From Bacillota bacterium (GTDB lineage Bacteria > Bacillota > Clostridia > Clostridiales > Clostridiaceae): a DNA stretch of 50,451 bases. How positions within the stretch are numbered: the stretch's first letter is position 1; each line of letters opens with the position of its first letter. The DNA lies in the NCBI GenBank assembly GCA_021781655.1, contig JAJXWJ010000019.1, positions 1-50,451 of the forward strand, read 5' to 3'. The notes beneath the pieces were generated by a model. That model ran no database searches. It was given only the letters and a program-made list of their open reading frames with translations, and was not told the origin of the DNA. Below, piece after piece: positions 9,643 to 19,602 of this stretch. The translations under genes were made by a program, and so were the position numbers.

Positions 9643-12600
9643 TGGCTAATAATTGGACCAAAGAGCAAGAAGAGGCAATATATTTAAGGGATTGTAACCT
9701 TTTAGTAGCAGCTGCTGCAGGTTCTGGAAAGACAGCTGTACTTGTTGAAAGAATAATAAAAATTATAACAGACGAGAAAAATCCAGTAGATATTGATAGG
9801 CTTTTAGTAGTTACTTTTACAAATGCTGCAGCAGCAGAAATGAGAGAAAGAATCGGACTAGAACTCGGTAAACTCCTAAATAAAAGCCCGAACTCTAGTG
9901 TTCTTCAAAGGCAGCTGGTACTTTTAAATAAAGCAAAAATTACTACTATCCATTCCTTTTGTTTGGATGTTATAAGAAATTATTTCCATTTAATAGACTT
10001 AGATCCTAAGTTTAGAATAGCTGACGACACAGAAGGAATAATTTTAAAAAATGAAATATTAGATAAGCTTTTTGATGAAAAATATGAAGAAGAGGATGAA
10101 GAATTTTTAAAGCTAGTTGAAGGTTACTGCTCAAATAGGGATGATTCTAATTTAATGGAAATCGTACTTAATCTCTATAATTTTTCAAAAAGCAGTCCTG
10201 ATCCTAGAAGGTGGTTAATAGATGTAAGTGAAGACTTTAACGTTAAGGAAGATTTCATTTTTGGAAATTCAAAATGGGCAAAAGCATTATTATTAAATGC
10301 GGATATAGAGCTTATAGGTATAAAAAGACAGATGGAAAAAGCATTAAAAATTATTGAAAAAGAAGAAACTATGAATTGCTATTTAGAAAACTTTCAAGAT
10401 GATTTAATGCTTGTAGAAGATTTGCTTTTTGCAGGCAAGGCATCCTTTAATAATTTAGTATTTACTTTGAGGGAGATACAATTTTCTAAACTTAAAAGAG
10501 CATCAAAGGAAGCTAATAAAGAAAGCAAGGAACAGCTACAAAAAATTAGGGATAGCTATAAAAAGCAAATAAAAAAACTTCAAGAGGATATTTTAGGTGC
10601 AGTAAGTGTAGATATGCTGGAAAGTTTAAATAAGCTATATCCTATGATGAAAGCATTAACTGACTTAGTAATTCTTTTCGATGAAAAATTTTCTGAAGAA
10701 AAAAGAAAAAGAGGAATGATTGACTTTAACGATTTTGAACACTTAACTTTAAAAATAGTAAAGGAAGATGGAAAACCATCTAAAGCAGCATTAGAACTTA
10801 GAGAAAAATATGAATATATATTAATAGATGAATATCAAGATAGTAACTTAGTACAAGAGGAAATATTAACATCAATTTCTAGACTAGAAAGCAATAAGCC
10901 TAATATTTTTATGGTAGGTGATGTTAAGCAAAGTATATATAGGTTTAGACAAGCTAAACCAGAACTTTTTCTTGAAAAATATGATAATTATTCTGAAAAA
11001 GAAGGAGAAAAATTAAGAAAAATATTGCTGTTTAAAAACTTTCGAAGCAGAAAAAATGTTATAGAAAGTGTTAATTTTATTTTTAAAGCAGTAATGTCAA
11101 AAAATATTGGAGAACTTTTTTATGATGAAAATGAGGAGCTTAAACTTGGTGCAGCGTATCCTTTATTAGATGAAAAGTATACTGAAGGAGAAGTAACTGA
11201 ACTTCATATAATTGAAAGAAGCAAGACTTCAAATACTTTAGAAGACGAGGAAGAGGAAGACTTAGATAACATAAGACTTGAAGGAAGAATGGTAGCAAAA
11301 AGAATAAATGAACTTGTTAGCGAAAATAGTAAAGCACTTGTATTTGATAAAAATATAAATCAATATAGAAAACTTCAATACAAAGATATTGTAATTCTTT
11401 TAAGAGCAACACAAAAGTGGGCTGTAGCCTTTATGGAAGAGTTTGAAAACTTTAACATTCCCGTATTTGCTGATACTGGCAGTGGTTATTTTGAAGCTAC
11501 AGAAATCAAAATCATTTTAGCTTTGCTTCAAATAATAGATAATCCAATTCAGGATATACCGCTTTTAGCAGTGTTAAGAAGCCCTATTGGAGCTTTTTTA
11601 GAAGAAGAGATTATAGATATAAGATGTTTCAAAAAAAATGTAACAATGTATGAGGCATTAACATTTGCTAGTAGTTTTTCAGAAAGTTCAAGTGAGGATT
11701 TGATTTGGTACGAGGATAACTTTATAGACAAAGCTTTAGCAAAAAAATGCAATGATTTTATTGTAATGTTAAATAATTTTAGAAATTTAAGTTTGTTTAT
11801 GAAGACAGATGAATTTATTTGGTTTTTATATACAGAAACTGGCTATTATGGCTATGCTGGTGCAATGCCAGGTGGAAAACAAAGGCAGGCAAATTTAAGG
11901 ATTTTGTTTCAAAGGGCTAAGGTTTTTGAAAATACAAGCTATAAAGGTTTGTTTAACTTTATTTCTTTTATTGAAAAATTAAAAACTAGTAGTAAAGATA
12001 TGGGAAGTGCTAAAATTTTAGGGGAAAATCAAGACGTTGTAAGAATAATGAGTATTCATAAAAGTAAAGGACTAGAATTTCCAGTTGTATTTTTAAGTGG
12101 CACAGGTAAAAACTTTAATTTAAGAGATATGAATAAAGCTATATTATTTCATACAAACCTAGGACTTGGACCAGATTTTGTAGATTACGATAGAAGAATT
12201 TCGTATCCTACTATTTTTAAAAATGCAATTAAAAATAAAATAAAGCTAGAAAGCCTTTCAGAAGAAATGAGAATATTATACGTTGCTTTAACTAGAGCAA
12301 AAGAAAAGTTAATTATTACTGGTTCAGTTAAGGAAATAGAAAAAGCTATACAAAAATGGGCAGAAGATCTTCAAAATAAGGACGAAAAGATTTCTGAAAA
12401 TATCATTATAAAAGGGAAAAACTATTTAGATTGGATATGTCCTCCTATAGTAAAGCATGAGGATGGTTCAGTAATGCTTGATAAAATAGATGTAATAAAT
12501 GAAACTCCAGTAAAGGATGAATCCAAATGGAAGGTAGTCTTTTGGAAAAGAGAAGAGGCAGAAGAAAAGGAAAAAGAAAATATTAGTGATATTTCAGATG

Positions 12601-13361
12601 ATAAGCAAGAAATTTTAGATAATATTTTGTCAGAAGTTGAAAGTAATAAACCTCGAACTGCATATTTTGATGAAATTGATAGAAGATTAAGTTGGGAATA
12701 TAAATATAATTATGCCGAGAAACTTCCGTCTAGCATTACAGTAACAGAGCTTAAGAGACAAAAAAACTTTGAAGAAGAACAAAATTCATCTATATTTACA
12801 CCTTCACTTAAAAAAAGGCCTCAATTTTTAGAAGAAGAAAAAGGTTTAACTCCAGCTGAGAGGGGAACGGCAATGCATAATGTAATGCAAAGATTAGATT
12901 TTAATAAAGGTCTTTCATATGATGCTGTGCAAAAGCAAATACAAGAACTTGTAAGTAGAAACCTAATTACTTTAAAGCAAGCAGAAGCGGTGAAGATTAA
13001 TAGAATAGTAGATTTTTACAAAAGCGAGCTAGGTGTAAGGCTACTAAAGTCCTCTAATATCCAAAGAGAAATTCCTTTTGTAGTTAAAATGAAAGCTAAA
13101 GAAGTGTATAATGATATAGAAGGTGATGATTTTATCATGCTCCAAGGTGCTATTGATTGTTATTTTGAAGAAGAGGATGGAATTGTGCTAATAGACTATA
13201 AAACGGATTATGTAAACAATGAAATTTTAGGCAGTGTTATATCAAAATACAAAAGTCAGCTAAATTATTATGCAAAGGCACTTAAAAAAATTACTGGAAA
13301 AGCTATTAAAGAACAATATTTATATTTATTTTATAATGGAGCTATTATAAGAGCTCAGTAA
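9642..13361 (+). CDS. addA: AddA, ATP-dependent helicase/nuclease subunit A
   Basis: The motor and second nuclease of AddAB, 1239 residues. It is a UvrD-like superfamily 1A helicase: Walker A AAAGSGKT with K30, motif Ia VVTFTNAAAAEMRER, motif II LIDEYQDSN, motif III GDVKQSIYRFRQA, motif V IHKSKGLEFPVV and motif VI ILYVALTRAKE. The C-terminal nuclease holds GAID with D1172 and LIDYKTD with D1185 and K1187, the same layout as the Bacillus subtilis enzyme. Start and stop of the pair share TAATG. No frameshift or missing motif was seen. Confidence 0.97.
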   Translation: MANNWTKEQEEAIYLRDCNLLVAAAAGSGKTAVLVERIIKIITDEKNPVDIDRLLVVTFTNAAAAEMRERIGLELGKLLNKSPNSSVLQRQLVLLNKAKITTIHSFCLDVIRNYFHLIDLDPKFRIADDTEGIILKNEILDKLFDEKYEEEDEEFLKLVEGYCSNRDDSNLMEIVLNLYNFSKSSPDPRRWLIDVSEDFNVKEDFIFGNSKWAKALLLNADIELIGIKRQMEKALKIIEKEETMNCYLENFQDDLMLVEDLLFAGKASFNNLVFTLREIQFSKLKRASKEANKESKEQLQKIRDSYKKQIKKLQEDILGAVSVDMLESLNKLYPMMKALTDLVILFDEKFSEEKRKRGMIDFNDFEHLTLKIVKEDGKPSKAALELREKYEYILIDEYQDSNLVQEEILTSISRLESNKPNIFMVGDVKQSIYRFRQAKPELFLEKYDNYSEKEGEKLRKILLFKNFRSRKNVIESVNFIFKAVMSKNIGELFYDENEELKLGAAYPLLDEKYTEGEVTELHIIERSKTSNTLEDEEEEDLDNIRLEGRMVAKRINELVSENSKALVFDKNINQYRKLQYKDIVILLRATQKWAVAFMEEFENFNIPVFADTGSGYFEATEIKIILALLQIIDNPIQDIPLLAVLRSPIGAFLEEEIIDIRCFKKNVTMYEALTFASSFSESSSEDLIWYEDNFIDKALAKKCNDFIVMLNNFRNLSLFMKTDEFIWFLYTETGYYGYAGAMPGGKQRQANLRILFQRAKVFENTSYKGLFNFISFIEKLKTSSKDMGSAKILGENQDVVRIMSIHKSKGLEFPVVFLSGTGKNFNLRDMNKAILFHTNLGLGPDFVDYDRRISYPTIFKNAIKNKIKLESLSEEMRILYVALTRAKEKLIITGSVKEIEKAIQKWAEDLQNKDEKISENIIIKGKNYLDWICPPIVKHEDGSVMLDKIDVINETPVKDESKWKVVFWKREEAEEKEKENISDISDDKQEILDNILSEVESNKPRTAYFDEIDRRLSWEYKYNYAEKLPSSITVTELKRQKNFEEEQNSSIFTPSLKKRPQFLEEEKGLTPAERGTAMHNVMQRLDFNKGLSYDAVQKQIQELVSRNLITLKQAEAVKINRIVDFYKSELGVRLLKSSNIQREIPFVVKMKAKEVYNDIEGDDFIMLQGAIDCYFEEEDGIVLIDYKTDYVNNEILGSVISKYKSQLNYYAKALKKITGKAIKEQYLYLFYNGAIIRAQ

Positions 13362-13376
13362 GAAAGGAAGAAAATA

Positions 13377-14549
13377 ATGACAGAAAAATTATTTTATAAA
13401 GATCCGTATATTAGAGAAGCTGAATGTGAAGTGGTAAATATATTAGAAAAGGATAGCAAGTATCACGTAGTTTTAAAAAGCACTCCTTTTTACCCTGAAG
13501 GAGGAGGACAACCATGTGACTTTGGATTTATAGACGGGTTAAAAGTTGAATATGTATATGAGGAAGCTGATATAATCTATCATGTTATGTCTGAGAAATT
13601 AGAAAAAGACGTTGTAAACTGTTTAGTAGATTATGATAGAAGAGTAGATCATATGCAGCAGCATTCTGGAGAGCATCTTATGTCTGCAGCTTTTTATAAA
13701 CTATTTGGAGCTTCAAATGATGGTTTTCATTTAGGAGAAGAATATGTTACTATAGATATTTTACTAAAGGAAATATCAGAAGAAATGATAAAACGGGCAG
13801 AAAAAGAGGCCAATTCCTATGTTTTTAGGAATGAAGAAGTCAAAACTTATTTTCTGACTAAAGAAGAAGCACAAAAGCTTCCTATGAGAAAGGCTATAAA
13901 GGCTGAAGGAAATATACGAATAGTTCAAATGGGAGAAAACATAGATTTTAGTTCCTGCTGCGGCACACAAGTAAATAGAACTGGAGAAGTAGGCATTATA
14001 AAAATAACTAAATGGGAAAAATATAAAGGCATGACTAGGGTATATGTTAAATGTGGATTTAGAGCCTTAAATGATTATATGATTAAGCAGGATATAGTTA
14101 AAGAACTTGCAAAAGGTTTTTCAGTTCAGGAAAGTGAAATATTAAACAAAATAAAAAGTCAAAATGAAGAAATAGAAATTCTAAAAAATCAGTTATCAAC
14201 CTTAAATTCAAAAATTGCAGCAAAAGAAGCTGAAAACTTATTAAAAAATTCAGCTGAAGGTAAATTTATAATAGCAGAATATAGTGAATATGGTTTTGAT
14301 TTTTTGGAAAAGATATACGACATTTTAAAGGATGAAAAATATATTTTGATTTTAACTTCACTAAAAGATATGAGGCTTCTTTTTTCTCATGACGGTTCTT
14401 TCGATGTACAATGTGGTAAAATTTTTAAGGAAAAGCTTAAAGATTTTAATGGAAGAGGTGGCGGAAGTCCTAAAAGGGCACAAGCTAATTTTACTGATGA
14501 AAAGTCATTAAGAGGTTTTGTAGCTTATTTACAGGAAAGTCTTAAATAA
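13377..14549 (+). CDS. AlaX-type alanyl-tRNA editing protein with DHHA1 domain
   Basis: A free-standing relative of the alanyl-tRNA synthetase editing domain, 390 residues, expected to hydrolyse Ser- or Gly-tRNA(Ala). The N-terminal half has FYPEGGGQPCD and the zinc motif HSGEH (H96, H100). The second zinc motif, normally CxxxH, reads CCGTQVNRTGEVG, giving C194 but Q198 instead of histidine; the codon is CAA. A coiled-coil stretch (about 245-290) leads to a C-terminal DHHA1 domain with the glycine-rich GRGGGSPKRAQ. It follows addA by 15 bases and precedes hisJ. The glutamine may change or abolish metal binding, so activity is less certain than family membership. Confidence 0.88.
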   Translation: MTEKLFYKDPYIREAECEVVNILEKDSKYHVVLKSTPFYPEGGGQPCDFGFIDGLKVEYVYEEADIIYHVMSEKLEKDVVNCLVDYDRRVDHMQQHSGEHLMSAAFYKLFGASNDGFHLGEEYVTIDILLKEISEEMIKRAEKEANSYVFRNEEVKTYFLTKEEAQKLPMRKAIKAEGNIRIVQMGENIDFSSCCGTQVNRTGEVGIIKITKWEKYKGMTRVYVKCGFRALNDYMIKQDIVKELAKGFSVQESEILNKIKSQNEEIEILKNQLSTLNSKIAAKEAENLLKNSAEGKFIIAEYSEYGFDFLEKIYDILKDEKYILILTSLKDMRLLFSHDGSFDVQCGKIFKEKLKDFNGRGGGSPKRAQANFTDEKSLRGFVAYLQESLK

Positions 14550-14572
14550 TTTAAAGCAAGTAGGTGTAATAT

Positions 14573-15364
14573 ATGATAAACGTAAAAAAAAATAGAGATG
14601 GTCATATGCATTCTCCATTTTGTCCTCATGGAACAAAGGATGCTTTTGAGCTTTATGTGAATAAGGCTATACAGCTTGGCATTGAAGAAATTACATTTAC
14701 AGAACATATGCCACTGCCAGGGATTTTTATGGATAAAAAGTTTTTAGATGAATGTGCTATGGATATTTCGGTGACGGATGCATACCTTCTAGAGGTTAAA
14801 AAGGTTAAAGAAAGTTATAAAAATATAATTAAAATTAATAGCGGCTTTGAAGTGGATTTTGTTGAAGGATATGAAGGTAAAACTAGAGAACTTTTAAATA
14901 GATTTGGATATGGAATAGAAGATGGCATCATTTCTGTTCACTTTATAAAAATAGGAGAGCAATACTTAGCAATAGATGTTTTAGAACAATTTAAGGAAGC
15001 TATTAAAAAGTTAGGAACTATTGAAAAGGTATATGATAAATATTATGAAACCCTTCTCTTAGCTATTAAGGCTGATTTAGGAAACTTTAAACCAAAGCGT
15101 ATAGGGCATCCAACTTTAATCAGGATATTTAATAATAAATATCCATGTGATTATGAACCATATGAATTGCTAGATAAAATTGCTAAAGAAATAAAAAATA
15201 ATAATTATGAAGTTGATATAAATACTGCCGGTCTTAGAAAGCCTTATTGCAAAGAAGTATATCCTTCAGGTGCTTTCCTTGACCTTGTTAAAAAGTACAA
15301 TATAGCTACAGTTTATGGTTCAGATGCCCATAGATCTTCAGATGTAGGTAAAGATTTTATTTAA
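14573..15364 (+). CDS. hisJ: Histidinol-phosphatase, PHP family (HisJ/HisK type)
   Basis: A 263-residue PHP-fold phosphoesterase that fits the HisJ branch, which removes phosphate from histidinol phosphate in histidine synthesis. Visible metal-binding motifs are DGHMHSPFCPHG near the N-terminus, EITFTEHMPLP, the ISVHFI region, KRIGHPTLI and the terminal VYGSDAHRSSDVG. No other histidine gene is nearby, so the substrate could also be another phosphate ester; PHP proteins are often misassigned. The ribosome binding site is TAGGTG and the start is ATG 14573. The gene ends only 8 bases from the convergent orphan gene. Confidence 0.8.
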   Translation: MINVKKNRDGHMHSPFCPHGTKDAFELYVNKAIQLGIEEITFTEHMPLPGIFMDKKFLDECAMDISVTDAYLLEVKKVKESYKNIIKINSGFEVDFVEGYEGKTRELLNRFGYGIEDGIISVHFIKIGEQYLAIDVLEQFKEAIKKLGTIEKVYDKYYETLLLAIKADLGNFKPKRIGHPTLIRIFNNKYPCDYEPYELLDKIAKEIKNNNYEVDINTAGLRKPYCKEVYPSGAFLDLVKKYNIATVYGSDAHRSSDVGKDFI

Positions 15365-15372
15365 ATCTTATA

Positions 15373-15621
15373 TTAGGCTTCAGAATTCTTTATTTCTTTT
15401 AATTTTTGGAGAAGTGCACTAGCAGGATCTTCTTCTACAAGATGCTTGAATTCTATTTCCTTCATTAAATGTTCTATTTTTGAAAAATCTACATATTGAG
15501 ATAGTGAGGCTTCAGCTTTAGTGATTTCATTTTCAAAAGTTGTATCAAAAGTTGATTTCAATTGTATTTTTGGAATGTTATTGTTAGGAAAAATGCTCCT
15601 GTATGCAATCTCGACCATCAT
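15373..15621 (-). CDS. Hypothetical small protein, unrecognised
   Basis: An 82-residue soluble, charged protein that I do not recognise. It has no membrane segment and no cysteines. The second half is rich in glutamate and lysine and probably helical (FSKIEHLMKEIEFKHLVEED). GAGGTGAT lies directly before two adjacent ATG codons (15621 and 15618), which supports a real gene; an upstream GTG at 15627 is inside that binding site. It runs alone on the minus strand between hisJ and gtrA. Confidence 0.6.
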   Translation of the reverse strand: MMVEIAYRSIFPNNNIPKIQLKSTFDTTFENEITKAEASLSQYVDFSKIEHLMKEIEFKHLVEEDPASALLQKLKEIKNSEA

Positions 15622-15684
15622 TATCACCTCGCAAAATAGGTTTTTACAAATTAATTTATATAATAAATTATCGTAAATTTTGGC

Positions 15685-15713
15685 TTGAACTTTAAAATAT
15701 AATAAAGTATTAT
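15685..15713 (+). promoter_or_regulatory. Sigma-A type promoter before gtrA
   Basis: TTGAAC (15685-15690) and TATTAT (15708-15713) are separated by 17 bases, a good match to the vegetative consensus. Transcription would begin about 25 bases before the gtrA start codon. Confidence 0.6.
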
Positions 15714-15744
15714 TATAAGAAAAAATATGATAAGGAAAATATAT

Positions 15745-16182
15745 ATGGATAACAATTATAAAAAAATAAAGCTAAAGTTTTTTACAGAAGAAAATATGGA
15801 AAAAATATCTTATCTTTTTTTCGGAGTGCTAACAACCATCATTAATATAGTTGTGTTTTGGATTATGAGTTCACCACTTAAAATAAATTTTATGGTTGCA
15901 AATGTTATTGCTTGGATAATATCTGTTATTTTTGCTTTTATAACTAACAAGATATTTGTATTCAAAAGCAGCACCACAAAATTTATGGATTTAGCAAAAG
16001 AAGCATTTTCATTTTTCTTTTTTAGAGTGGTAACGTTATTTCAAGACGAAATAACAATGATAATTTTAGTTCAGTTTTTAGGAATTAATGGTGTTATAGC
16101 AAAGGTGATTTCGAATATTTTTGTAGTAATATCTAATTATTTTGCAAGCAAATTAGTTATATTTAGAAAAAAAGCGGATTAA
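15745..16182 (+). CDS. GtrA-like membrane protein
   Basis: A 145-residue protein of the GtrA family, small four-helix membrane proteins linked to flipping of lipid-linked sugars or to decoration of wall polymers. Helices are visible at ISYLFFGVLTTIINIVVFWIM, FMVANVIAWIISVIFAFITN, FFFFRVVTLF and VISNIFVVISNYFAS, with family signatures ITNKIFVFKS and SKLVIFRKK. ATG 15745 is preferred over ATG 15727 because AAGGA lies 8 bases before it. No glycosyltransferase gene is adjacent, so the partner is unknown. Confidence 0.85.
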   Translation: MDNNYKKIKLKFFTEENMEKISYLFFGVLTTIINIVVFWIMSSPLKINFMVANVIAWIISVIFAFITNKIFVFKSSTTKFMDLAKEAFSFFFFRVVTLFQDEITMIILVQFLGINGVIAKVISNIFVVISNYFASKLVIFRKKAD

Positions 16183-16249
16183 AGATATCATAAATAAACA
16201 TCCTTTGAATAATTATAAAAGTGAAGGCTATATAATAGGGGGATTGTTT

Positions 16250-16879
16250 ATGCAAAAATTCGGTGATAGGATGTTTATAATTATTGTACTAGCTATATTA
16301 TTGTTTTCTTTTGGAATAGGAACGATTATTTCTTCATTGACTTTTAAAAACATAAGTGAGACAGTAAATAATTCTAGCACCATAGAAAAAAAATACATAT
16401 ACTTTATTCAAAGCGGAGTGTTTAAAAGTGCGGACAATGCAAATAAGCTTTGTATAGTTTTGAGTAAAATTGGCAGTCCCTTTATTATAATGGATGGTGA
16501 TAAGTTTCGAGTGATTTTTGGGGTTTACACTTCAGAAAATGATGCTGATAAATGTGTAACTCTTTTAAAAAACAATAAATTGGAAAGTGATAAATTAAGG
16601 TTTTTATTAAAAATTAGCGATAAAAGCTCCATAGAAATAATAGAAATAATCGAAGCAGAACTTCAAAACTTAAGAAAATTGGAAGATAAAAATGTGAAAA
16701 GTATAAAAACTGAAAGCTTCAAAGGTTGGATAAACAAATTGCCTAAGGAAGATGGAAATAGAGTATTAACAGAAATAAAAGATTATGTAAACAAACTACC
16801 AGCTGAAATTACAAAAGAAAATGAAGAAAAAAGCATTCAATTTTTATTTTTAGAGCTAAAAAAGCTTCAGAGTAATTAA
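16250..16879 (+). CDS. Membrane-anchored SPOR-like domain protein
   Basis: A 209-residue protein with an N-terminal membrane anchor (IIIVLAILLFSFGIGTIISSL) and, at about residues 45-115, a sequence resembling a SPOR domain (YFIQSGVFKSADNANKLC, then FRVIFGVYTSENDADKC). SPOR domains bind peptidoglycan stripped of side peptides at division or spore septa. The remaining 90 residues are a charged helical tail. The start is ATG 16250 behind AGGGGGATTGTTT; a TTG 15 codons upstream lacks a binding site. Its position near the mre and min genes fits a wall-associated role. Confidence 0.75.
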   Translation: MQKFGDRMFIIIVLAILLFSFGIGTIISSLTFKNISETVNNSSTIEKKYIYFIQSGVFKSADNANKLCIVLSKIGSPFIIMDGDKFRVIFGVYTSENDADKCVTLLKNNKLESDKLRFLLKISDKSSIEIIEIIEAELQNLRKLEDKNVKSIKTESFKGWINKLPKEDGNRVLTEIKDYVNKLPAEITKENEEKSIQFLFLELKKLQSN

Positions 16880-16943
16880 AAAAAATTTAGAATTTTTCGT
16901 AAATGTATAATATAAAAAAATTATGAATAAAAGCCATAAATAC

Positions 16944-16972
16944 TTGTTTAACTAATTTTAAAGTGATAAACT
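16944..16972 (+). promoter_or_regulatory. Candidate promoter before the DUF4321-like gene
   Basis: TTGTTT (16944-16949) and TAAACT (16967-16972) are 17 bases apart. An overlapping TATACT at 16972-16977 is an alternative -10 but would be too far from this -35. Confidence 0.45.
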
Positions 16973-17008
16973 ATACTAGATGTATGTAAAGAGGTGGGAT
17001 GTGCCAAT

Positions 17009-17263
17009 ATGTCTATTAAAAACTCAAAAAATTTAACCCTATATTTTCTAGTTGGAGGTATAGGTGGAACAATAATTGGAAATATTATTGGAAGTTATGT
17101 AAATGGATTAAGTTTTTTAAAATATGCCTACAAAATTGGGACTTCAGTGCCTCTAGTTCTTGACCTAAATGTGTTAAGCATAACCTTTGGAATAAATTTT
17201 AGCATCAATATTATGACTATTATAGGTGTAATATTGGCAATAATGTTATATAGAAAGCATTAG
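17009..17263 (+). CDS. DUF4321-like small membrane protein
   Basis: An 84-residue protein with two or three membrane segments ([35 protein letters not shown]). The length, the GGIGGTIIG start of the first helix and the position directly before maf and radC match small DUF4321 proteins of clostridia; their function is unknown. ATG 17009 follows GAGGTGGG by 10 bases; an in-frame GTG at 16994 falls inside that binding site and is rejected. Confidence 0.75.
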   Translation: MSIKNSKNLTLYFLVGGIGGTIIGNIIGSYVNGLSFLKYAYKIGTSVPLVLDLNVLSITFGINFSINIMTIIGVILAIMLYRKH

Positions 17264-17274
17264 GAAGTGAAAAA

Positions 17275-17862
17275 ATGAACTTGATTTTAGCATCAGCGTC
17301 AGAAAGAAGAGTGCAGCTTTTAAAAAGAATTTCTAAAGATTTTAAAGTTATGATTAGTGATTTTGATGAAAAGAGTGTACCTTTTAATGGCAGTGTTTCA
17401 GAATATGTAATTTCACTTGCTAGGGGCAAAGCGGAAGCTGCTTCAAAAAAAATTGATATTACAGAAGCTTTAGATACACTTATTATTGGTTGTGATACAT
17501 TAGTAGCTCTAAATGGTGAAATCTTAGAAAAACCTTCTTCAGAAGTGGAAGCATACGAAATGCTTAAAATGTTAAGCGGCAATACTCACAAGGTTTATTC
17601 AGGTATTGCTATTTATGATTTAAGCTTAAAAACTATGAAAGCTGATTTTGAAGTTACAGAAGTGAAATTTTCAAGCTTATCTGATCTTCAAATAAATAAA
17701 TATGTTTCTACTGGAGATTGTATGGATAAGGCTGGTGCCTATGGAATACAAGGTGAAGCTGCAGTGTTCGTAGAAGGAATAAACGGATGTTTCTACAATG
17801 TTGTAGGGCTTCCTTTAAACAAATTATATAAAATGTTAAAAGGGATGGGGGTAAATCTGTAA
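17275..17862 (+). CDS. maf: Maf family nucleotide pyrophosphatase
   Basis: A 195-residue Maf protein, a house-cleaning enzyme that hydrolyses nucleoside triphosphates (dTTP, UTP or modified forms) to monophosphates; overproduction in Bacillus subtilis arrests septation. Family motifs are [10 protein letters not shown] at the start, FDEKSV, IGCDTLV with D74, [13 protein letters not shown] and the GKAEAA stretch. It sits 14 bases before radC in the classic maf-radC-mreB order. Confidence 0.95.
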   Translation: MNLILASASERRVQLLKRISKDFKVMISDFDEKSVPFNGSVSEYVISLARGKAEAASKKIDITEALDTLIIGCDTLVALNGEILEKPSSEVEAYEMLKMLSGNTHKVYSGIAIYDLSLKTMKADFEVTEVKFSSLSDLQINKYVSTGDCMDKAGAYGIQGEAAVFVEGINGCFYNVVGLPLNKLYKMLKGMGVNL

Positions 17863-17876
17863 AAGGAGAACATAAA

Positions 17877-18563
17877 ATGTCAGATTTACTTAAAATTAAA
17901 CAATTGCCTTTAAACGAAAGACCAAGAGAACGACTGTATAGGTACGGTGCAAGTTCTTTATCAAACAGCGAACTTTTGGCAATAATTCTAAGAACAGGTA
18001 GTAAGAAGGAAAGCATTATTAGTTTATCTAATAGACTTTTAGTTTTGTGTGGGGGATTAAATGGATTGCTAAGGCTTAGCTTGGAACAGCTTTTAGAGTT
18101 TGAAGGAATTGGAATGGCAAAAGCTGTTCAAATTCTCGCTATAGCTGAGCTTTCTAAAAGATTTACTTCCTATAAATCTGGAAGTTTATATAAGATTAAT
18201 TGTCCAAAGGATGCAGCGGTTTTGTTAATGCAGGAAATGAGGTACTTAAGTAAAGAGGTATTAAAGGTTATTTTATTAAGCACAAAAAATATTGTGCTTA
18301 AAATTGTAGATGTTTCGATTGGCAATTTGAATTCATCGGTGGTGCATCCAAGAGAGGTATTTAATGAGGCAATTATTTGTCATAGTGCCTCAATAATAGT
18401 ATGTCATAATCATCCTTCTGGGGATCCTAGCCCTAGTAACGAGGATATAAATATAACCCAGAGGCTTAAGGAATGTGGTAAGCTTCTAGGAATAGAACTT
18501 ATTGACCATATTATAATTGGTGATGGGATATATGTTAGTTTTAAAGAAAAGACGATTATATAA
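17877..18563 (+). CDS. radC: RadC family JAMM-domain protein
   Basis: A 228-residue RadC (MPN/JAB) protein. The N-terminal half carries a helix-hairpin-helix region (LLEFEGIGMAKAVQILAIAEL). The C-terminal metal-binding JAMM motif is HNHPSGDPSPSNED with H177, H179 and D190. The link of RadC to DNA repair in the older literature is doubtful, and its real role is not settled. It precedes mreB by 21 bases and is probably part of the same transcript. Confidence 0.94.
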   Translation: MSDLLKIKQLPLNERPRERLYRYGASSLSNSELLAIILRTGSKKESIISLSNRLLVLCGGLNGLLRLSLEQLLEFEGIGMAKAVQILAIAELSKRFTSYKSGSLYKINCPKDAAVLLMQEMRYLSKEVLKVILLSTKNIVLKIVDVSIGNLNSSVVHPREVFNEAIICHSASIIVCHNHPSGDPSPSNEDINITQRLKECGKLLGIELIDHIIIGDGIYVSFKEKTII

Positions 18564-19592
<1,029 letters not shown>

Positions 19593-19602
19593 AGGTTAAA
19601 AG

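Noticed and set aside
17220-17582. Open frame of 120 codons antisense to maf
   Set aside because: Fully covered by Maf, which has every family motif; no binding site for the antisense frame.
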